From: RGIG464 sp045643185
GTDB lineage: Bacteria; Myxococcota_A; Bradymonadia; UBA4248
Length of the DNA: 25,653 nucleotides
Assembly: GCA_045643185.1 (NCBI GenBank)
Contig: JAZUKH010000281.1
Span: 1 to 25,653 of the forward strand
Direction: 5' to 3'
The position numbers and the translations under genes are program-made. Under the pieces are notes generated by a model that was given only the letters and a program-made list of their open reading frames with translations, made no database searches and had not been told where the DNA came from. Positions 8,053-15,937 of this stretch are shown here, piece by piece. Each line of letters opens with the position of its first letter. The first letter of the stretch is position 1.

Positions 8053-10794
8053 ATGCTAAAGATTGATAGAACCATAAATGATATAAATAAGACGATATGC
8101 GATAATATAGATTTAATCAATTTTGAGCATGTATCAAGGTCTCTAATTTCACAGAACCTATTGGCTCAATCAAGAAATCTTGTTGAGCATATTGCAGTAA
8201 AAGCATATGCCAATGGTCAAGATCTGGAAGCAAATTGGGATACTATTAAGGCTGCAACTGAATTTATAAAGCATAATAACAAATATCAGTTTCTTCGAAA
8301 GTTTCATGATTTTTTACAGGAATCAAAATCACACTATACACCTGATGACGAAGGCGCTGAGAGACTAGTCTTAAAGTATTATCAGTTTTATTTGATGCTT
8401 AGGAATTTTGTGAAACAGGAATATCAAATGGATATTCTTGTGAATCTTGAAAAATTTCCTATTAAACCAGATAGAGCTGTCCAAGAATATCATAAAAAGA
8501 TAGCAGAGCGTCTTGATATTTATAGAGAATATCATTATTTAACTGATTCATCAAGGATGTATGTACACAAGATTGTGCCATTTACTGTGGACGGTAATGT
8601 TTATTATGAAATTACTCTTACACCGGCTTACGACACAACAAGTAAATTTGACAGGTTTGTGTGTTATTCAAAATTTATGGTTCCATCGAATTATTCTGCA
8701 AAATTTAATATTTCCTATGAAAATGTCGTCGTTGATGGCCGAAAGATGCCAGTGAATATTCTTAATGATTATTTTGTCTCAATTAGACCATGCGAGCTAA
8801 ACAATTTTGCGAAACTCTTTGGAATTAACATAAAAATGTCTGCAAGAGATTCCGAGTATATAGGAATTATGCAATATCTTTCCACATCAGGCGCGAGTTT
8901 AACAGATGTAATTTTAGCACCACAGATGGTATATACTAAAATAAAAAACAAAATGTTTTGCAAAAGTCAGTTTCACCAGTTTGAGGATGTACTAGACAAG
9001 AGCAGGTCCTTGGTGCTGTCTCGAAATTCTGGTTCAAATGTAATCCGGTATTTATTGCACACATTGAATAATAAAGTGTTAAAATGTCAATATGATTCAG
9101 AGCGTTGTTTGGAATTATCTAACCTGTATTTAAGATGGGGATGTATTCCTTTTGATGTTCTGCCCTTTGCAAGTTCATTGTGTCAACATAATATTGATAG
9201 TGCAAAACTATTTGAATGTATTAATTCAGAAGGTAGAGAACACGAATTTTTGGCAAGATATCTTCTTGCGAATATGGCGACTAATGCAGTGCTGTATACA
9301 CCAGAAAAAGATGTAGAGGAATATTTTCAAAATGTTGAGACGCTAAGAAATAAATTTAATTATACATTATATTCAGGCCATCCTGGGCGCAAAATCGAAA
9401 AATTTGGACAGAATTTGTATGTAAAAGAAGCTTTCAATGATACTAAAAAGATTATCAAAAAATTTCAGGATCTAGCGGTAGAAGGCATTCCTGATTACCA
9501 AAAGAATGTGACACTCTGGACGGAATTTTTTGCTGATATAGATAGTGAAGAGAAAAAGAATATTCTTCAAACAATGTTTGCTAAGTCAAAAATATCATTG
9601 ATATACGGAGCTGCTGGAACTGGTAAGACTTTTCTTATGAATCATATTGCTGAATATATGAGTGACAAATCCATCCTTTTCTTAGCAAATACAAATCCAG
9701 CGGTAGAGAATCTAAGAAGAAAAGTTACATCCATAGATCCACTGAAGTGTGAATTCATAACTATAAGAAAATTTGTCATGTCACCTAATATCTATACGGC
9801 GTATGATATGATGGTTATGGATGAGTGCAGTATGGTAAGCAATTCTGATATGGCCAAAATCATAGATAAGCTCGATTGCAAGCTTATGATACTGGTAGGA
9901 GATACTTATCAGATTGAATCAATTAGGTTTGGTAATTGGTTTTCTATGGCAAAGTATTTTATTCCTAAATATGCTTGGAATGAATTAGAAAAGCCATATC
10001 GTACAAACGATCAACACTTGCTTGAATTTTGGAAAAAGGTGCGAAATAATGATGATGATCTGACTGAATATATCGTAAATCAAAGATATGCAACAAGCTT
10101 AGATTCGTCTGTTTTTGATAAAAGAGCAGAGGATGAAATCATCTTGTGTCTGAACTATGATGGTCTGTATGGAATTAATAATATCAATAGATTTTTGCAA
10201 GAAAACAATCCTTCAAAAGCTTATCGCTGGGGATTGTGGACGTTTAAGGTTGGAGATCCGATTCTGTTTAATGAATCAAAGAGATTTATGCCGGTTTTAT
10301 ATAACAATTTGAAAGGCCGTATTGTTAATATAGATCTTGATGATGACGAGGAATGCATTTGGTTTACCATTGAGGTGGATAAAGATGTGTTGAGCGATAG
10401 CGCAGTGTACGTGGGATTGGAAATACTTAATTCAGAGTCAGGAGAAAAATCTATAGTAAGATTTAGAGTTACCAAGAAAATTGAATCAGATGATGATAAT
10501 GATTTCGCTGATGATACCGATATTCCTTTTCAGATAGCGTATGCGGTTTCTATTCACAAGGCACAGGGGCTAGAATATGATTCGGTAAAAATAATCATCA
10601 CTGAGGATGTAGATGAGATGATTACACACAATATTTTCTATACAGCCATAACCCGCTCTAAGCAGCATCTGAAAATATACTGGAGCCCAGAGACGCAAGA
10701 AAAGGTTATTAGTAATTTTAAATTAGTAGATACTAAGAGAGATGCCTCAGTATTTTCAGCTCAGTCACAAATGAAGATGCAAAAGATAAAATAG
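8053..10794 (+). CDS. SF1 (RecD/Dda-like) DNA helicase with large uncharacterised N-terminal region
   Basis: A 913-residue protein. The C-terminal half is a superfamily 1B helicase. It has Walker A GAAGTGKT (residues 519-526), Walker B MDE with D590-E591, VGDTYQ (motif III), an EKPYRT segment (motif IV region), SIHKAQGLEYD (motif V, UvrD_C_2-like) and YTAITRSK (motif VI). The first roughly 500 residues match no domain I can name; they begin with a helical segment (SRSLISQNLLAQSRNLVEHI). The gene is strikingly AT-rich compared with hsdM and hsdR, suggesting separate acquisition. It sits 62 bases after hsdS, on the same strand and ahead of hsdR, so it is a candidate accessory factor for the restriction system or an independent defence gene. 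The start is supported by AAGGGG about 12 bases upstream. Helicase call firm; role inferred. Confidence 0.88.
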   Translation: MLKIDRTINDINKTICDNIDLINFEHVSRSLISQNLLAQSRNLVEHIAVKAYANGQDLEANWDTIKAATEFIKHNNKYQFLRKFHDFLQESKSHYTPDDEGAERLVLKYYQFYLMLRNFVKQEYQMDILVNLEKFPIKPDRAVQEYHKKIAERLDIYREYHYLTDSSRMYVHKIVPFTVDGNVYYEITLTPAYDTTSKFDRFVCYSKFMVPSNYSAKFNISYENVVVDGRKMPVNILNDYFVSIRPCELNNFAKLFGINIKMSARDSEYIGIMQYLSTSGASLTDVILAPQMVYTKIKNKMFCKSQFHQFEDVLDKSRSLVLSRNSGSNVIRYLLHTLNNKVLKCQYDSERCLELSNLYLRWGCIPFDVLPFASSLCQHNIDSAKLFECINSEGREHEFLARYLLANMATNAVLYTPEKDVEEYFQNVETLRNKFNYTLYSGHPGRKIEKFGQNLYVKEAFNDTKKIIKKFQDLAVEGIPDYQKNVTLWTEFFADIDSEEKKNILQTMFAKSKISLIYGAAGTGKTFLMNHIAEYMSDKSILFLANTNPAVENLRRKVTSIDPLKCEFITIRKFVMSPNIYTAYDMMVMDECSMVSNSDMAKIIDKLDCKLMILVGDTYQIESIRFGNWFSMAKYFIPKYAWNELEKPYRTNDQHLLEFWKKVRNNDDDLTEYIVNQRYATSLDSSVFDKRAEDEIILCLNYDGLYGINNINRFLQENNPSKAYRWGLWTFKVGDPILFNESKRFMPVLYNNLKGRIVNIDLDDDEECIWFTIEVDKDVLSDSAVYVGLEILNSESGEKSIVRFRVTKKIESDDDNDFADDTDIPFQIAYAVSIHKAQGLEYDSVKIIITEDVDEMITHNIFYTAITRSKQHLKIYWSPETQEKVISNFKLVDTKRDASVFSAQSQMKMQKIK

Positions 10795-10835
10795 TAGTAA
10801 CCGAAGAAGGGAAATGACTCTGAAGATTGTAACGA

Positions 10836-10858
10836 CATTAGCTACGACTATTCAGGAA
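10836..10858 (+). pseudogene. Relic of an hsdR 5' end
   Basis: These 23 bases match the first 23 bases around the real hsdR start (11166-11188) at 20 positions. In the same frame they encode ISYDYS against MSYDYS of HsdR; the Asp codon differs synonymously (GAC/GAT) and the ATG is changed to ATT. The reading continues into the hairpin cluster and is not a gene. It suggests an earlier or partially duplicated hsdR start displaced by the intervening repeats. The match is short, so chance cannot be excluded. Confidence 0.4.
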
Positions 10859-10863
10859 TAGCG

Positions 10864-10960
10864 GCGGCTTCCAGCCGCGAATCTTTTGGGGATATTCTAA
10901 CCGGGGCCATGCGCTTTCGCGCATAGCCCCGGTTATGCAAAACATCGGCTTCCAGCCGAT
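10864..10960. repeat. Cluster of three strong hairpins
   Basis: GCGGCT-tcc-AGCCGC at 10864-10878. A 36-base hairpin at 10899-10934 pairs AACCGGGGC with GCCCCGGTT and ATGCGC with GCGCAT around a TTTC loop, with one mismatch. ATCGGCT-tcc-AGCCGAT is at 10944-10960. The first and third share the core CGGCTTCCAGCCG, so they are two copies of one small element flanking the larger hairpin. Confidence 0.8.
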
Positions 10961-11033
10961 AATATTTGTTCACATTAACCATACCAGAACAATAAAGTTT
11001 GAGATTATTCATACGATAGAATAGGTTAGGAAA

Positions 11034-11125
11034 AGGGCGTATGCGCTTGCGCATAGTCCGACAGCGAAGCCGTATTGCGCAGCAATAGGCGAAGCCAGGC
11101 GCCGTATGCAATAGGCGCCCCCCCT
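11034..11125. repeat. GC-rich inverted-repeat patch before hsdR
   Basis: Contains the 16-base inverted repeat TATGCGCTTGCGCATA at 11040-11055. It is followed by segments sharing CGTATTGCGCAGCAATAGGC and CGTATGCAATAGGCGCC, i.e. two imperfect copies of a GTAT(T)GC...CAATAGGC unit. Composition differs from the AT-rich sequence just before it. No function can be assigned. Confidence 0.5.
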
Positions 11126-11166
11126 ACAAGAATATCCCTCTGCCGCTTCATCAAAGGACACTGCCC

Positions 11167-14100
11167 ATGAGCTACGATTATTCAGAAAACATTCTCGTTC
11201 AGGAGAGCGCAGGGCATCTTTTAGAGGCGGAACTCGGGTGGGAGGTCAAATTTGCGCATCAAACGGAAGTGCTCGGCGAGCATGGCACATTTGGGCGTAA
11301 AAGCTATAAAGAAATTCTGCTGACACGTTATTTTAGAGAGGCGTTAAAGCGGCTCAATCCGTGGCTTACGGCGGGTCAGATCGATGAGGCGCAGCGCAAG
11401 CTGGAAACGCACCTTTCGACGGCATCTCTGCTTCAGATTAATGAAGAGAAGTATGCGCTGATTCGCGAAGGAATCCCCGTGACCGTGAAGAAACCGGGCG
11501 GCAAAACGGAAGAAAAGAGAGCGGCGGTCATCGATTTTCAACATGCCGAGAACAATCATTTTTTAGCCATTAAAGAGTTGAAAATACACGGCGATCTGTA
11601 CCGCAGGCGCACCGATATCGTCGGGTTTGTCAATGGTTTGCCGCTGTTGTTTGTCGAGTTAAAGAAGAACACGGTGGATGTTCAAGACGCTTATACGAAC
11701 AACTATACCGACTATCAGGATACGATTCCACATTTGTTCTATTACAATGCCTTTCTCATTTTATCGAATGGAACGGAGGCAAAGGTCGGGACGCTCGGCA
11801 GCAAGTATGAGTTTTTCCACGAATGGAAGCGATTGAACGAGCAGGAGCCTGGCAGCGTCGCGCTCGAAACGATGTTGAGAGGGATTTGTAAAAAAGAGCA
11901 TTTTCTGGATCTTTTCGAGAATTTCATTCTCTACGATCACAGTGGCGGCCATACCGCCAAGATACTTGCCCGAAACCACCAGTACCTTGGCGTCAATGAG
12001 GCGGTCAAAGCGTATGAGGCGCGCAAGCTGAACAACGGCAAACTGGGCGTGTTCTGGCATACACAGGGGTCTGGCAAGAGCTATTCAATGGTGTTTCTTG
12101 CACAGAAAATCCGCCGCAAGTTTGCCGGTTCGCCGACAATCGTCGTGCTGACGGATCGCGATGAGCTCAACAAACAGATTTCGGATACTTTTGAAAACTG
12201 CGGCCTGCTCGGCAAGACGAAATCCAGTCAGTTTATCGCGACAAGCGGCGAAGATTTGGTCAATAAGTTACAGGGAAATCCGAGCTTCATTTTCACTTTA
12301 ATCCAGAAATTCAACAAGTCGAATCCCGAGCCCATTTATCCGGATCACGACATTATTATTATGTCGGATGAAGCGCATCGTAGCCAGTATGGCATTTTTG
12401 CCGAAAACATGGTGACTTTGCTACCGACCGCAGCGAGGATTGGTTTTACGGGCACACCGCTGCTGTCGAGTGATAATATTACGGAAAGAACCTTTGGTGG
12501 ATATATTTCGGTTTATGACTTTAAACGCGCGGTCGAAGACGGTGCAACGGTTCCGCTGTATTATGAAAATCGAGGAGAGCGAATCCAGGAGATCAAAAAT
12601 CCAGATATTACGGATAAAATATTGGATGCCATAGAAGCCGCCGATTTGGACGCCGATCAACAGGAAAAGCTGGAGCACGAATTTAAAAAAGAAATTCATC
12701 TGCTGACCGCGCCGACGCGCCTGAAAGCCATCGCCAAAGATTTTGTCGGTCACTATTCTGATCTTTGGACGAGCGGCAAAGCCATGTTTGTGTGCTTAAA
12801 CAAAGTCACCTGTGTGCGCATGTACAATTTTGTGCAGGAATACTGGCAAAAAGAGATTGCGGCATTAAAGAAGGCGCTCAAAACGGCATCTCAGCAAGAA
12901 GCGTTGGAATTGCAGCGCAAAATTGACTGGATGGAAGAAACGGAAATGGCCGTTGTCGTGAGCCAGGAACAGAACGAAATTCAGACGTTCACAAAGTGGG
13001 GACTGGATATTCAGACGCATCGAACAAAGATGGAAAAACGCGAGCTGGATAAGGAATTCAAGGATAAATCCAACCCGCTTCGCATCGTGTTTGTTTGTGC
13101 CATGTGGCTGACGGGTTTCGATGTCAAATGCCTCGCCTGCCTCTATTTGGATAAGCCGTTGAAAGCGCACACGTTGATGCAGACGATTGCAAGAGCCAAT
13201 CGCGTGGCAGAAGGGAAGAGCAACGGCCTTGTCATCGACTATATCGGCATCGTTAAAGCATTACGAAGAGCACTTGCAGATTACACGGCGAATACGCCGG
13301 GCGGTAACGATCCAACGGTCGATAAAGAAAAGTTGATCGAGAAAATACAAGAAGCCATTACCGGCGCGGAAGCGTTCCTTTTGGAACGTGGATTTTCGCT
13401 TGCCAAATTGATTGCGGCGAAGGACTTCGCCAAGCTGGCGCTTCTACAGGATGCCGCGAATGTGGTTTGCGAGTCGCCCGAAAGCAAGAAAGCATATTCG
13501 ACTTATGCGAGTGAAATCGGCCGTCTCGTCAAATATATGGATCGCAATGATATTGAACCGGATATGAAGCAAAAGAAGGATGCGATTGCTGCGATTTATG
13601 ATGAACTCAAGAAGAAACGCAAGCATATCGATAACGTGGAGCTGATGGTTCAGATTAACGAGATCATGGGCGATTATATCCAGATTGAAAAGCTTCCTGC
13701 GGGCCAGGCGCCTTCGAGAAGATTTGATATCAGCCAGATCGATTTTGATCTGCTTCGTCGCGAATTGGCCAAATCCAAGAAAAAGAATTTAGTTCTCAAA
13801 GATCTCTGTGAACTGATCCAGAGCCGATTGAGCTGTATGCTGAAAGCTAACCCGAGCCGAATCGATTATTATGAACGCTATATGGCAATTATTAATGCTT
13901 ATAACAGCGAGCAAGACCGAGCGACCATCGAGAAAACCTTTATGGATTTGATGGATCTCGCAAACAGCATGACTGAGGAAGAACAGCGCTATATTCGCGA
14001 GGGCTTTGAAAGCGACGAAGAACTATCGCTATACGATCTGCTCTTTAAAGACGATCTATCCAAAAAGGAAATTCAGGAACTCAAGACGGTTGCTGTGGAT

Positions 14101-14298
14101 TTGCTAAAAAAGCTCAAGAGCAAGATTGCCGAACTCGATCATTGGACAGATAAACCTGAGACAAAGGCGGTCGTGGATAATCTGATTCGAGACACGCTTT
14201 GGGAGGAATTGCCCGAATGCTACGATGACCACGCAATCAATCTGTATCGCATGCAGATTTATGAATATGTGTATACGCGGTATAGTGTTGGGGCTTAG
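11167..14298 (+). CDS. hsdR: Type I restriction enzyme endonuclease/translocase subunit HsdR
   Basis: A 1043-residue motor and nuclease subunit. The N-terminal PD-(D/E)xK nuclease core is visible as RRTDIVGFVNGLPLLFVELKK (about residues 147-167: Asp, then Glu-x-Lys). The SF2 translocase follows with Walker A TQGSGKS near residue 300, SDEAHRS (DEAH box) near 400, FTGTPL (motif III) near 425, and the late motifs MWLTGFDV and QTIARANRV near 655-680. A long helical C-terminal region binds the HsdM/HsdS core. Length fits the family and the frame is intact. An AAAGGA ribosome site supports the ATG. Together with HsdM and HsdS it should translocate unmethylated DNA and cut at a distance from the site. 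The gap before it carries hairpins and an hsdR-start relic. Confidence 0.96.
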   Translation: MSYDYSENILVQESAGHLLEAELGWEVKFAHQTEVLGEHGTFGRKSYKEILLTRYFREALKRLNPWLTAGQIDEAQRKLETHLSTASLLQINEEKYALIREGIPVTVKKPGGKTEEKRAAVIDFQHAENNHFLAIKELKIHGDLYRRRTDIVGFVNGLPLLFVELKKNTVDVQDAYTNNYTDYQDTIPHLFYYNAFLILSNGTEAKVGTLGSKYEFFHEWKRLNEQEPGSVALETMLRGICKKEHFLDLFENFILYDHSGGHTAKILARNHQYLGVNEAVKAYEARKLNNGKLGVFWHTQGSGKSYSMVFLAQKIRRKFAGSPTIVVLTDRDELNKQISDTFENCGLLGKTKSSQFIATSGEDLVNKLQGNPSFIFTLIQKFNKSNPEPIYPDHDIIIMSDEAHRSQYGIFAENMVTLLPTAARIGFTGTPLLSSDNITERTFGGYISVYDFKRAVEDGATVPLYYENRGERIQEIKNPDITDKILDAIEAADLDADQQEKLEHEFKKEIHLLTAPTRLKAIAKDFVGHYSDLWTSGKAMFVCLNKVTCVRMYNFVQEYWQKEIAALKKALKTASQQEALELQRKIDWMEETEMAVVVSQEQNEIQTFTKWGLDIQTHRTKMEKRELDKEFKDKSNPLRIVFVCAMWLTGFDVKCLACLYLDKPLKAHTLMQTIARANRVAEGKSNGLVIDYIGIVKALRRALADYTANTPGGNDPTVDKEKLIEKIQEAITGAEAFLLERGFSLAKLIAAKDFAKLALLQDAANVVCESPESKKAYSTYASEIGRLVKYMDRNDIEPDMKQKKDAIAAIYDELKKKRKHIDNVELMVQINEIMGDYIQIEKLPAGQAPSRRFDISQIDFDLLRRELAKSKKKNLVLKDLCELIQSRLSCMLKANPSRIDYYERYMAIINAYNSEQDRATIEKTFMDLMDLANSMTEEEQRYIREGFESDEELSLYDLLFKDDLSKKEIQELKTVAVDLLKKLKSKIAELDHWTDKPETKAVVDNLIRDTLWEELPECYDDHAINLYRMQIYEYVYTRYSVGA

Positions 14299-14500
14299 TG
14301 AAGGGGGGGGTGAAAAACTTCGTCATCAGAGGTGAGTGTTTTTCGCGAAGCGATCATCCTGATGACGGAGGCGTATGGAGCGTCCCATCCGTGTAGCGGC
14401 GTTGTGTGCAACGCCGCAACGGTGGGCGCGAGAAGCCGAGGAGCGGCGGCGTATTGACCGAGCGTAGAGACGCAAAATTTTGCGTCTCCAGTGAGAGAGA
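14299..14500. other. Intergenic region after hsdR with hairpins
   Basis: No credible gene. It holds the perfect hairpin GCGGCGTTG-tgtg-CAACGCCGC at 14396-14417 and the left part of the long palindrome at 14445-14508. No T-run follows the hairpins, so a classical intrinsic terminator for hsdR is not obvious. Confidence 0.6.
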
Positions 14501-14508
14501 AGGCCGCC
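14445..14508. repeat. Inverted copy of the hsdM-fic palindromic element
   Basis: Centred on a 22-base perfect palindrome (14467-14488) identical to that at 5696-5717. The arms also match: the left arm here (GCGGCGTATTGACCGAGCG) resembles the reverse complement of the right arm at about 5718-5739, and the right arm resembles the reverse complement of the left arm there. The element is therefore present in opposite orientation on the two sides of the restriction locus. Its right end overlaps the first bases of the hsdM fragment (AGGCCGCC at 14501-14508). Confidence 0.75.
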
Positions 14509-14990
14509 GGGCGTCTGCCTTTTGGTCTGCCGGCGGTGAATAAAAATAAAGAAATCGGCAATGCAAACTATCTTTGGATTTCCTATTTTTCAGCTATCTC
14601 AATGAGACCGGGCGCGCGGGCTTTGTGATGGCGTCTTCTGCGACGGATAGTCAGGGCAAGGATAAAGACATTCGTCAGGCATTGGTTGAAACCGGCCATG
14701 TGGATGTCATGGTCAGCGTCGGCAACAACTTTTTCTATACGAAAAGTCTCCCGTGCTCGCTGTGGTTCTTTGATAAGGGCAAAAAGCCTGCAATTCAGGA
14801 CAAAATTCTCTTTATCGATGCACGAAATTATTACAACGTCGTCGACCGCACCTTGAATGAATGGACCGAGTGGCAGATAAAGAACCTGAACGCTATCGTT
14901 TGGCTGTATTGCGGTGAAATGGACAAGTATTCTGCGCTGCTCGATGAATACCGCGATGCGCTGGGGTGCGATAAGCCTTTTGATTTTTAA
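14501..14990 (+). pseudogene. Decayed partial copy of hsdM
   Basis: Bases 14501-14984 correspond to hsdM 4696-5180 with about 19 substitutions and a single-base deletion near 14588 (TATTTTTCAGC for TATTTTTACAGC) that breaks the frame. Most substitutions are synonymous; the only amino-acid changes I see are Thr to Asn, Leu to Ile and Arg to Cys. Homology stops abruptly after CDKPFD and a stop codon follows at 14988. The piece lacks the N-terminal domain and both methyltransferase motifs, so it cannot be functional. The pattern of substitutions indicates divergence under selection before truncation: either a fragment of a second, related hsdM or an old duplication. It may still serve as a recombination donor for hsdM. 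Confidence 0.9.
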
Positions 14991-15085
14991 TACGAATATA
15001 ATAACGAAAACTCGCCAATATAAACAGCAAAGCGCTGGATACAATTTAAATTCCGTCTAATATTATTAATCATTCATATCACGAA

Positions 15086-15781
15086 TCACTCAGAGGCCGC
15101 ATTAATAACGGATATTATCAAATTTGTCGTTTGTTCAACCGCTCTATCTATTATTTCTTGGTTGGCATCCTCGCCAGTATAAACATCATCATCGTAATGA
15201 CTCTTTTCATAATATGTGGAAGAGGATGCTTTATCATCCACCCTCGTACCAAAACGATATGTTACACCAGCGGTAAAAACATAACCAAGTGAGCTGCCCG
15301 ATCTAGCCTCAGGCATAAGATGAGCTTGAGCATAAACCCCAAGCGCGTGTCCGCTGTATCCGTCAAATCGATATAGCACATCGAATCCCAAATCAAACTG
15401 CAGCACGGTCTTCCCTAACAACCCGCTGCCGGAAGCTCCACCTATGCCCAATTTGGGGTTGATCTCAAAATATCCGGGTCTGACAGACCCGCGCAAAAGG
15501 AGGGCGAACACAATGAGGTGAGAATAATCGCCATTATTTTTGCCCATCAAATATGAGATGTCTGCGGTTACCCCCAAATACTTCCACATAACCCCAAGGC
15601 TGCCCCCAAGCTCGGCGCCAACAGTTTTACTTGAATCCCTCTCCCACTCGCCAAAACCAGCGCCAACACGTCCCCCAAAATCAAATCTTGGTTCAGCCAT
15701 TGAGGGAGACGGTAATGCAACAAGACTGACCAAAACAGCAATTATTAAAATGATTACACAGCTCAATCGATTAATTTGCAT
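15086..15781 (-). CDS. Probable outer-membrane beta-barrel protein
   Basis: An exported protein of 231 residues from the ATG at 15781. An alternative ATG at 15802 would add seven residues, but AAGGAA lies 10 bases before 15781, so I prefer the shorter form. The signal peptide has a long hydrophobic core (VIILIIAVLVSLVALP) ending in SMA-E. The mature part alternates Gly/aromatic-rich amphipathic strands (FDFGGRVGAGFG, YLGVTADISYLMG, FDLGFDVLYRF, GYVFTAGVTYRFG), as in small outer-membrane barrels. The acidic, polar C-terminal tail of about 45 residues lies beyond the last barrel-like strand. The family is not recognised. The IS66-type element ends about 100 bases upstream and may have replaced or disturbed its promoter. 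Confidence 0.7.
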   Translation of the reverse strand: MQINRLSCVIILIIAVLVSLVALPSPSMAEPRFDFGGRVGAGFGEWERDSSKTVGAELGGSLGVMWKYLGVTADISYLMGKNNGDYSHLIVFALLLRGSVRPGYFEINPKLGIGGASGSGLLGKTVLQFDLGFDVLYRFDGYSGHALGVYAQAHLMPEARSGSSLGYVFTAGVTYRFGTRVDDKASSSTYYEKSHYDDDVYTGEDANQEIIDRAVEQTTNLIISVINAASE

Positions 15782-15878
15782 CTTAAACAATTTCCTTATC
15801 ATCGAATTTTACACGATCAGGCTAAAGAAACGCCTAGATTAATTCTAGCAAATTTCATACCATTAAAATAAATAAAAC

Positions 15879-15894
15879 GTAAGCGCTTAATAAT
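15879..15894. repeat. IS66 terminal inverted repeat, left
   Basis: GTAAGCGCTTAATAAT, the exact reverse complement of 17773-17788. This end lies downstream of tnpC. Confidence 0.85.
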
Positions 15895-15910
15895 GGTACG
15901 TATTGACAAT

Positions 15911-15937
15911 AAAAAGGGTGGCATTGCCACCCTTTTT
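15911..15937. terminator. Bidirectional intrinsic terminator inside the IS
   Basis: AAAAAGGGTGGC-att-GCCACCCTTTTT: a 12-bp stem including A/T runs on both sides, so it can work in both directions. It lies at the end of tnpC and overlaps its ancestral stop codon (15936-15938). It should stop transposase transcription from running into the outer-membrane gene. Confidence 0.85.

Larger units (their letters stand above)
10795..11166. other. Helicase-hsdR intergenic region rich in hairpins
   Basis: 372 bases without a credible gene. It contains a short relic of an hsdR start (10836-10858), three hairpins at 10864-10960 and further GC-rich inverted segments at 11034-11125. The ribosome site AAAGGA for hsdR is at 11153-11158. 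The hairpins could end the helicase transcript or lower hsdR expression relative to hsdM and hsdS. No clear promoter was seen. Confidence 0.6.

Noticed and set aside
10848..11111. Minus-strand 87-residue ORF before hsdR
   Set aside because: It runs through the hairpin cluster and its residues reflect the inverted repeats.
14295..14566. Minus-strand ORFs over the hsdR downstream gap
   Set aside because: They cross hairpins and the hsdM fragment, have no ribosome site and show no protein-like pattern.
14574..14990. 138-residue ORF as a separate small gene
   Set aside because: It is the part of the hsdM fragment downstream of the frame-breaking deletion and lacks any catalytic motif.
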